Under the pieces are notes generated by a model. The model had not been told where the DNA came from, made no database searches, and saw nothing but the letters and a program-made list of their open reading frames with translations. A program made the position numbers and the translations under genes. From Nocardioides sp. URHA0020 (GTDB lineage: Bacteria; Actinomycetota; Actinomycetes; Propionibacteriales; Nocardioidaceae): 64,000 bases of DNA. This document shows, piece by piece, positions 59,176 through 64,000 of the stretch (its first letter is position 1; each line of letters opens with the position of its first letter). The DNA lies in assembly GCF_000620705.1 (NCBI RefSeq), contig NZ_KK211172.1, positions 196,963 through 260,962 of the forward strand. The letters are read 5' to 3'.

Positions 59176-59181
59176 TAGGGT
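59176..59181 (+). promoter_or_regulatory. -10 element TAGGGT of the hydrolase gene, leaderless-type
   Basis: TAGGGT lies 6 nt before the GTG at 59188. Confidence 0.55.
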
Positions 59182-59187
59182 GCGCCC

Positions 59188-59910
59188 GTGCTGGACCGAC
59201 TCCTCGCCCCGATCACCCGCCGCCTGGTCTACCCGAGCCGCGGGACCCGGATCCCGGCCGCGGACACGACGTACGCCCTCAGCGTCGGCGGCGCCGACCT
59301 GCGCGGGTGGGTGGTGAACCCGGGACGTGAGCGGGCCCTGGTCTACTTCGGCGGCAACGGCGAGCCCCTGGGCTGGCTGCGACCGGAGCTGGAGCGGCGC
59401 CTCCCGGGCCACACGAGCTACCTCATCGCCTATCGCGGGTACGGCGCCAGCGGCGGCCGTCCGAGCCAGCGAGCGCTCACCGCCGACGCCCTCGCGCTGC
59501 TCGACCACGCCTCGACGCTCCATCCCGATGCGCCGGTGGACGTGCTCGGCCGGAGCCTCGGCAGCGGGGTGGCCATGCAGGTGGCGGCGCGCCGGCCGGT
59601 CGGGCGACTGGCGCTGGTGACGCCGTTCGACAGCCTCGCGGCCACGGCCGGTGACCTCGTCCCCCGGCTGCCGGCCCAGCGGCTGATCGCCGACCGCTGG
59701 GACTCGGCCGCGGTCGCCGCCGACGTCGGCGCCGACATCCTGGTGGTGCGGGCCGGCCGCGACGAGGTGGTGCGGCCGCCGAGAACCGACGCGCTGCTCG
59801 CCGTGCTGCCTCCGCGGACCCAGGTGGCCGACTTCCCCCGGGCTGGCCACTCGGACCTGTCGCAGGACCCGGCCTACTGGTCGGCGCTCGAGGGCTTCCT
59901 CAACCGCTGA
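59188..59910 (+). CDS. Alpha/beta hydrolase
   Basis: A 240-aa ABHD13/BEM46-like hydrolase. The nucleophile Ser lies in VLGRSLGSG, the Asp in VRAGRDEVV and the His in RAGHSDLSQ; the oxyanion-loop region is VYFGGNGEP. A hydrophobic N-terminus (LLAPITRRLVYPSRG) may anchor it weakly. The substrate is unknown. It is the only plus-strand gene between rimP and truB, and breaks the nusA-ylxR operon. Its 3' end overlaps the other hydrolase by 11 bases, tail to tail. Confidence 0.85.
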   Translation: MLDRLLAPITRRLVYPSRGTRIPAADTTYALSVGGADLRGWVVNPGRERALVYFGGNGEPLGWLRPELERRLPGHTSYLIAYRGYGASGGRPSQRALTADALALLDHASTLHPDAPVDVLGRSLGSGVAMQVAARRPVGRLALVTPFDSLAATAGDLVPRLPAQRLIADRWDSAAVAADVGADILVVRAGRDEVVRPPRTDALLAVLPPRTQVADFPRAGHSDLSQDPAYWSALEGFLNR

Positions 59911-60673
59911 GGACCGCCACGAGCTCGGGCCAGAGCAGCTGCCCCAGCTCGAGGTCGGCGAGCGCGTTGCCGCCGTGGGCGAGCTCGGCACGCGCCGGCG
60001 GTGCTGTCTCGCCCGGCAGCAGCACCCGGTGGCCCGCCTCCGGCTGGCTCACCAGGGTCGTCGGCAACCCGGCGCTCGATCGACGACGGACGATCTGCTC
60101 CGCGAAGCCGAGCGACGGCCACAGCCGGTCGTCGCCGCCGGCGGCGAGCAGCACCGAGCCGCGGATCCGGTCGACCGGGAGCCGCGCGGCGGGCACCCGG
60201 TCGGCGTACGCCTCGAGGCAGTGCTCGTAGAGGCCGACGAACTCCGGGGGGCTCTGGGCGGGCTCCCACGCGTCGTCGTACGGCACGAACGGCAGCGGCT
60301 CGCCGCCGCGCGTCCACGAGGACCGCTGGGGGCGCTCCGTGGACAGGGCGGCCCAGACGACGTCGGTGGGCGAGATCGCGACCACCGCGTCGATCTCGGG
60401 ATGGATCGCCCCCAGCAGCAGTGCCGCCTCGGCACCGCGCGAGGTGCCGAGGACAACCAACCGGTCGCAGCGCTCGTGCAGCGTGCTCAGCGCGTCGTCG
60501 AACGACTCGAGCGGCACCCGGTCGAGCACCTCGCCGAACCAGGCGTACGACGCAGCGGTCGCGCCGGCCCCGGCCAGGACCCGGCAGCGCTCCACCTCGA
60601 CCCGGCCGCTGGAGCCGGCGAGGACCAGGACCCCGGCCGGGCCGTCACCCTCCAGGTGGAGGCGCGTGGTCAC
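59900..60673 (-). CDS. Acyl-CoA thioester hydrolase/BAAT C-terminal domain protein
   Basis: A 257-aa alpha/beta hydrolase of the BAAT_C type. The nucleophile is Ser in LGTSRGAEAAL, with Asp in AAGGDDRLWP and His in EAGHRVLLPG. The early LAGSSGRVEVERCR segment is typical of BAAT-type enzymes. It may hydrolyse or transfer acyl-CoA thioesters. GTG 60673 has GAGGAG 7 nt upstream and starts 10 bases after the nusA stop, so it is cotranscribed with rimP-nusA. Confidence 0.82.
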   Translation of the reverse strand: MTTRLHLEGDGPAGVLVLAGSSGRVEVERCRVLAGAGATAASYAWFGEVLDRVPLESFDDALSTLHERCDRLVVLGTSRGAEAALLLGAIHPEIDAVVAISPTDVVWAALSTERPQRSSWTRGGEPLPFVPYDDAWEPAQSPPEFVGLYEHCLEAYADRVPAARLPVDRIRGSVLLAAGGDDRLWPSLGFAEQIVRRRSSAGLPTTLVSQPEAGHRVLLPGETAPPARAELAHGGNALADLELGQLLWPELVAVLSG

Positions 60674-60683
60674 CGGCGACTCC

Positions 60684-61667
60684 TCAGGCGTCGTCGCCCG
60701 CCTCGGCCTCGTCGCTGCGGATGTCGATGCGCCAGCCGGTGAGGCGGGCCGCGAGGCGGGCGTTCTGGCCCTCCTTGCCGATCGCCAGCGAGAGCTGGAA
60801 GTCGGGGACGACCACGCGCGCCGAGCGGGCCTCGAGGTCGATGATCTCCACCGACGTGACCCGGGCCGGGGACAGCGCGTGGGCGACCATGTCGGCCGGG
60901 TCCTCGGACCAGTCGACGATGTCGATCTTCTCGCCGTGCAGCTCCGACATCACGTTGCGCACCCGCGAGCCCATCGGGCCGATGCAGGCGCCCTTGGCGT
61001 TGACGCCGGGAGCCGCAGACTTCACCGCGATCTTGGTGCGGTGACCGGCCTCGCGGGCCAGCGCGGTGATCTCGACGGTGCCGTCGGCGATCTCGGGCAC
61101 CTCGAGCGCGAAGAGCTTCTTGACCAGGTTGGGGTGCGAGCGCGACAGCGTCACCTGCGGGCCGCGCATGCCCTTGCGGACCGACACGACCAGGCACTTG
61201 ATGCGGGTGCCGTGGTCGTAGCGCTCACCCGGCACGCGCTCGCCGACCGGCAGCATGGCCTCGATCTTGCCGAGGTCGACCATCACGTCGTCGGGGTTGC
61301 GGCCCTGCTGGATGATCCCCGAGATGATGTCGCCCTCCTTGCCGGCGAACTCCCCGAAGCGGACCTCGTCCTCGGCGTCGCGCAGCCGCTGGAGCATGAT
61401 CTGCTTCGCGGTCGTCGCGGCGATCCGCCCGAACCCGGCCGGGGTGTCCTCGAACTCGCCGACCTTGTTGCCCTCGTCGTCGAGCTCGGCAGCCATCACG
61501 GTGACGTGACCGGACCTGCGGTCGAGCTCCACGCGGGCGCTCTCGTGCGCTCCGGGCGACTTCGTGTACGCCGTGAGCAGCGCCTGCTCGATCGCCTCCA
61601 CGAGCACGTCGAAGGAGATCTCCTTCTCCCGCTCGAGCATGCGCAGGATGTTCATGTCGATGTCCAT
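60684..61667 (-). CDS. nusA: Transcription termination/antitermination protein NusA
   Basis: Binds RNA polymerase and nascent RNA, modulating pausing, termination and rRNA antitermination. The 327-aa protein has the NusA N-terminal domain (about 1-105), S1 (about 110-180) and two KH domains (about 190-315; PEIADGTVEI, AIGKEGQNARLAARLTGW), with no C-terminal acidic repeats, as usual in actinobacteria. ATG 61667 shares a base with the rimP stop (TGATG); ATG 61655 is an alternative. Confidence 0.95.
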   Translation of the reverse strand: MDIDMNILRMLEREKEISFDVLVEAIEQALLTAYTKSPGAHESARVELDRRSGHVTVMAAELDDEGNKVGEFEDTPAGFGRIAATTAKQIMLQRLRDAEDEVRFGEFAGKEGDIISGIIQQGRNPDDVMVDLGKIEAMLPVGERVPGERYDHGTRIKCLVVSVRKGMRGPQVTLSRSHPNLVKKLFALEVPEIADGTVEITALAREAGHRTKIAVKSAAPGVNAKGACIGPMGSRVRNVMSELHGEKIDIVDWSEDPADMVAHALSPARVTSVEIIDLEARSARVVVPDFQLSLAIGKEGQNARLAARLTGWRIDIRSDEAEAGDDA

Positions 61668-62167
61668 CAGACCTCCTCCTCGTCCCCGTCGTCCGTCGTC
61701 TTGCGGTTGAACTCCACTTGCACCAATGCCTTCGTGACCTCGTCGTACGCGATCTCGCGCCGCTCACCGCTGATCTCCAGCGTCACCGCGTCGTCGCCGG
61801 CCTCGAGGATCCGGCCCGTCACCGACTCGTCGTCGCTCAGCGTGACCTTGACCAGGCGGGTCGCGTTGCGGCGCCAGTGGCGCGGCAACGTCAGCGGCCG
61901 GTCGACGCCGCGGGAGGTGACCTCGAGCGTGTACGGCTGCTCGCCCATCACGTCGGACTCGTCGAGCACCCGGTTGACCTCACGCGTCGCCTCGGCGACC
62001 TCGTCGAGGTTGACCCCACCGTCCTTGTCGACGGCGATCCGGAGGATCCGCCGCTTGCCCGCCGGCGTGATGTCGACGGCCTCGATGTCGAGGCCCAGGG
62101 CACGCAGGGGGTCGCCGAGCTCTGCCTCGATCCGGTCCCGCATGGCGTCCTGCTTGGCACTGCTCAC
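61667..62167 (-). CDS. rimP: Ribosome maturation factor RimP
   Basis: A 166-aa 30S assembly factor. The N-terminal domain has LGLDIEAVDITPAGKRRILRI and DKDGGVNLDEVAEATREV, then the EVTSRGVDRPLTLPRHWRRN segment that ends the RNA-binding part. GTG 62167 has GGAGGT about 9 nt upstream. A TATCGT (62204-62209, minus strand) may be its -10, so unlike many neighbours it is leadered. First gene of the superoperon. Confidence 0.94.
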   Translation of the reverse strand: MSSAKQDAMRDRIEAELGDPLRALGLDIEAVDITPAGKRRILRIAVDKDGGVNLDEVAEATREVNRVLDESDVMGEQPYTLEVTSRGVDRPLTLPRHWRRNATRLVKVTLSDDESVTGRILEAGDDAVTLEISGERREIAYDEVTKALVQVEFNRKTTDDGDEEEV

Positions 62168-62203
62168 GGTCGGGCGACCTCCTTGTGCTGTTGTCGATCG
62201 TCC

Positions 62204-62209
62204 ACGATA
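62204..62209 (-). promoter_or_regulatory. Possible rimP -10 element TATCGT
   Basis: Minus-strand TATCGT, 36 bases before the GTG start, leaving room for the GGAGGT site. No clear -35 was found. Confidence 0.4.
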
Positions 62210-62240
62210 GCGGCTTGGGACCCCATCGACCGCACGGCGA

Positions 62241-62246
62241 TAGGGT
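62241..62246 (+). promoter_or_regulatory. -10 element TAGGGT, leaderless-type
   Basis: TAGGGT lies 7 nt before the GTG at 62254. Confidence 0.55.
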
Positions 62247-62253
62247 CGGCGCC

Positions 62254-62715
62254 GTGCCCCACGCTCCAGGACCCCTCACCCGCCGTACGGCGTTGGCGCT
62301 CGGCGCCGCCGGGGCGGCCGCGCTGACGGCCTGCAGCGTGATCGACGACACGGTCACCCGATCCACCACGAAGGTGGCGGCCGACCCCGACACGACCCTG
62401 GTCGAGGAGGCGATCGACCGGATCTCGGCGGCCGCGGTCGTCGTGGCGCACGTGCCGCAGCTGCGCGCCCTGCACGCGGCGCACCTCGACGCCCTCGACG
62501 CCGGTCCCGTCGGCTCTACGAGCGCCACGCCGTCCGCGACGGCGACCTCGCCGCCCACCGGCAGGACGCAGGTCCGCCGTACCGAGCGGGCTCTGAGGAC
62601 CTATCTCGTCGAGGCCTCGATGCGAGCCGAGAGCGGGCCGTTGGCACGCCTCCTCGCGTCGATGTCGGCGGCGATCGCCCAGCAGCTGACGGTCCTCCCC
62701 CGGGCGTCGTCATGA
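62254..62715 (+). CDS. Tat-like lipoprotein of unknown function
   Basis: A 153-aa predicted lipoprotein. The N-terminus has a twin-arginine motif (LTRRTALALGAAGAA) and a lipobox LTAC with the probable modified Cys at about 27. The rest is helical, with a Ser/Thr/Pro stretch (SATPSATATSPP) in the middle. No family was recognised. GTG 62254 is set by the signal and the TAGGGT element. It overlaps the DUF4439 gene by 4 nt, so the two proteins probably act together. Confidence 0.75.
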   Translation: MPHAPGPLTRRTALALGAAGAAALTACSVIDDTVTRSTTKVAADPDTTLVEEAIDRISAAAVVVAHVPQLRALHAAHLDALDAGPVGSTSATPSATATSPPTGRTQVRRTERALRTYLVEASMRAESGPLARLLASMSAAIAQQLTVLPRASS

Positions 62716-63143
62716 GTGTCGCCGCCCTCCAGACCGCCCTCGCGGGCGAGCACGCCGCGGTCTTCGTCCTCGGCGCCCTCGCCGGTCGTGCATCGCTGAG
62801 CGGGGACCCGGAGCTCCTCGCGACCGTTTCCGAGGGCTACGTCGACCACCGGCTGCGCCGCGACCAGCTGACGGCCGCGATCCGTGACCTCGGGGCCGAG
62901 CCGGTCGCTGCCGACGCGTCGTACGTCGTCCCGGCCGGGCTGGACCGACCCGGGCGGATCGCCCGGGTCGCGCGCGCGACCGAGCAGGCCTGCGCGGAGA
63001 CGTACTCGTGGCTGGTGGCCAACACCGTCGACGACCTGCGCCAGTGGGCGATCCGGGCCCTGAACGAGACAGCGGTCCGCGTACTCACCCTCCGGGGAAC
63101 TCCCGAGATATTCCCCGGAGCAGGTGAGTACGCGGACCGCTGA
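62712..63143 (+). CDS. DUF4439 ferritin-like protein
   Basis: A 143-aa helical protein of the actinobacterial DUF4439 family: LQTALAGEHAAVFVLGALAGR at the start, VDHRLRRDQLTAAI and WAIRALNETAVRV. Glu/His residues on the helices suggest a ferritin-like bundle, but metal binding is not certain. ATG 62712 overlaps the lipoprotein stop (ATGA). The last 24 codons are also the arms of a very long hairpin, and the final EYADR residues may be an extension caused by it. Confidence 0.8.
   Translation: MSVAALQTALAGEHAAVFVLGALAGRASLSGDPELLATVSEGYVDHRLRRDQLTAAIRDLGAEPVAADASYVVPAGLDRPGRIARVARATEQACAETYSWLVANTVDDLRQWAIRALNETAVRVLTLRGTPEIFPGAGEYADR
63071..63141. terminator. 29-bp hairpin overlapping the 3' end of the DUF4439 gene
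   Basis: AGCGGTCCGCGTACTCACC (63071-63089) is the exact complement of 63123-63141. Inside, CTCCGGGGAA (63090-63099) pairs with TTCCCCGGAG (63111-63120). Only a 2-nt CA bulge breaks the stem; the loop is 11 nt. It ends at the stop codon. Confidence 0.8.
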
Positions 63144-63209
63144 GGCCTGGACTTGAGGCCCGGGAGCGACACCCCGCCGGGATGTGGGGGGACTGGCGGG
63201 GGATCGCTC

Positions 63210-63287
63210 TTGCAAAAGCATGCAACACGGCGCGGATTCGCGCGATAGTCGCGCAACCTCACGTTTCTGCATTGCACATGTGTGCAA
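63210..63287. promoter_or_regulatory. Region with TTGCA/TGCAA dyads
   Basis: TTGCA-N6-TGCAA (63210-63225) and TTGCACA-TG-TGTGCAA (63272-63287) flank a GCGCG-rich stretch, in the gap between two convergent genes. It may be a regulator site or part of a termination region; nothing else is seen in 63144-63309. Confidence 0.35.
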
Positions 63288-63309
63288 AAGGTGGCCGGTC
63301 AGCGGTCGG

Positions 63310-64000
63310 TCAGTCCCAGGCCGCGAGCACGTCCGGGATCGCTCCCAGCCGGTGCACCACGGCGTCCGGCGTGCCCTCGGTGTGGCCCACCTGGGACGGC
63401 GGGATGAGGCTGTGGGGCACATGGATCGCGCGGAGCCCGGCGTGCTGGGCGCCCCAGACGTCGTCGAAGAGCCGGTCGCCGACGTACACGCAGCGTGCCG
63501 GGTCGGTGGCTCCGACGGCCGCCATCGCCGCCTCGAAGGCCCGCGGCGACGGCTTGGTCCACGGGATCTCGCTCGTGTAGACGTCGCCGTCGATCAGGTG
63601 CTGCACCCCGTCGCGGCGGAAGAACCCCTCGTGCCAGGCGCGCGGCCAGATGGTGTTGGAGAGCACCCCGACCTTCACTCCCCCGGCACGCAACGCCTCC
63701 CACAGCGGCCCGACCTCGGGGTCGGTGAGGGTGTGCGGCTCCCAGAACTCGTAGTAGGCCGTGAGCAGGTCCGGGTCGTGCTGGAGCCCGGCCTCGGTGA
63801 AGAGGTCCGCCACGGTCGAGCTCTGCTGGTGGTCGCGCGAGCGGCCCCAGATCGTCTCGTTGGCGGCGTGCAGCCGCTCGCGGGAGACCTCGACGTCGTG
63901 GTCGACGTCGGTCACGGCCCGGGCCAGCGCCAGCGACTCGGCGTGGAAGTCCACGTCGTGCCAGCGGGTCAGCGTGCCGCCCCAGTCGAAGATGACGGCG
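63310..64000 (-). CDS. HAD-superfamily hydrolase, 5' end beyond the window
   Basis: A partial gene; at least 230 residues are present. Motif I is at the window edge (VIFDWGGTLT), motif II is VLSNT, the Lys is in WTKPSPRAF and motif III is YVGDRLFDDVWGA. The cap is helical, between motifs I and II, as in the HAD-IA (phosphoglycolate phosphatase-like) group. An internal ATG at 63954 is not the start, because motif I lies before it. The substrate is unknown. It converges with the DUF4439 gene. Confidence 0.88.
   Translation of the reverse strand, partial: AVIFDWGGTLTRWHDVDFHAESLALARAVTDVDHDVEVSRERLHAANETIWGRSRDHQQSSTVADLFTEAGLQHDPDLLTAYYEFWEPHTLTDPEVGPLWEALRAGGVKVGVLSNTIWPRAWHEGFFRRDGVQHLIDGDVYTSEIPWTKPSPRAFEAAMAAVGATDPARCVYVGDRLFDDVWGAQHAGLRAIHVPHSLIPPSQVGHTEGTPDAVVHRLGAIPDVLAAWD

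Noticed and set aside
55561..59178. 1205-codon plus-strand open frame opposite infB and rbfA
   Set aside because: It mirrors the codon pattern of infB and rbfA and has no domain. The Thr/Gly-rich part is the complement of the IF-2 linker.
1..64000. tRNA, rRNA and riboswitch genes
   Set aside because: No cloverleaf, rRNA segment or known riboswitch pattern was recognised by eye on either strand. A covariance-model scan would be needed to exclude small RNAs.

Overview
The window looks like chromosomal DNA of a very GC-rich actinobacterium, most likely of the Nocardioides/Nocardioidaceae type. The evidence is the base composition, the many GTG starts, the pspA-htpX-pspAB stress set, DUF3043, DUF6458 and DUF4439 proteins, a phenylacetyl-CoA epoxidase operon and a GTGG(T/C)TGAG-type palindromic intergenic repeat. 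The genus is inferred, not proven. About 64 protein genes were supported. No rRNA, tRNA, transposase, integrase or CRISPR array was seen.

Layout. 0-5 kb: erpA, glycerate kinase, a GNAT protein, nadA and a GAF histidine kinase. 5.2-11 kb: a tightly overlapped MacB-like export operon (two HlyD-type adaptors, ATPase, permease, DUF5666 lipoprotein). 11-13.4 kb: pspA-htpX-pspAB envelope-stress genes. 13.5-15.1 kb: DUF3043 protein and an aldo/keto reductase. 15.1-15.9 kb: a gene-free cluster of palindromic repeats. 16-19.7 kb: paaABCDE. 19.8-21.6 kb: GNAT, small membrane protein, azlCD. 21.7-24.1 kb: secreted M4 protease and dapB. 24.1-30.5 kb: six plus-strand genes, including a SatD-like regulator with a DUF3307-like membrane partner, a two-domain AAA+ ATPase, a DUF4157 protein and a small acidic protein resembling YbjN/secretion chaperones. 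30.5-34.7 kb: M16 protease, pnp, rpsO. 34.8-42.9 kb: L,D-transpeptidase, DUF6458 protein, molybdopterin oxidoreductase, MMPL transporter, a two-component pair and ptsI. 43-47 kb: the fructose PTS operon fruR-fruK-fruA-ptsH, divergent from ptsI. 47-54 kb: membrane protein, ribF, DUF998 protein, AfsR-like regulator, truncated hemoglobin, EamA exporter. 54-62 kb: truB, rbfA, infB, ylxR, two alpha/beta hydrolases, nusA, rimP. 62-64 kb: Tat-like lipoprotein, DUF4439 protein and a truncated HAD hydrolase.

How it fits together. Read on the minus strand from 62.2 to 23.3 kb, the order rimP-nusA-ylxR-infB-rbfA-truB-ribF-rpsO-pnp-M16-dapB matches the conserved actinobacterial transcription/translation superoperon, but blocks of unrelated genes are inserted at several joints. 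The inserted 24.1-30.5 kb block is the best candidate for an undescribed system: an ATPase, a DUF4157 effector-like protein and a chaperone-like partner, resembling the non-structural genes of extracellular contractile injection systems but with no tail genes here.

Regulation visible in the sequence. At least fourteen genes have a TANNNT-like -10 element placed 6-8 nt before the start codon, the arrangement expected for leaderless mRNAs. Operator-like structures were found at the paaA promoter, the fruR promoter (three CAACAC repeats at exactly 20-bp spacing) and the satD-like promoter. Several long perfect hairpins mark gene ends or operon joints.
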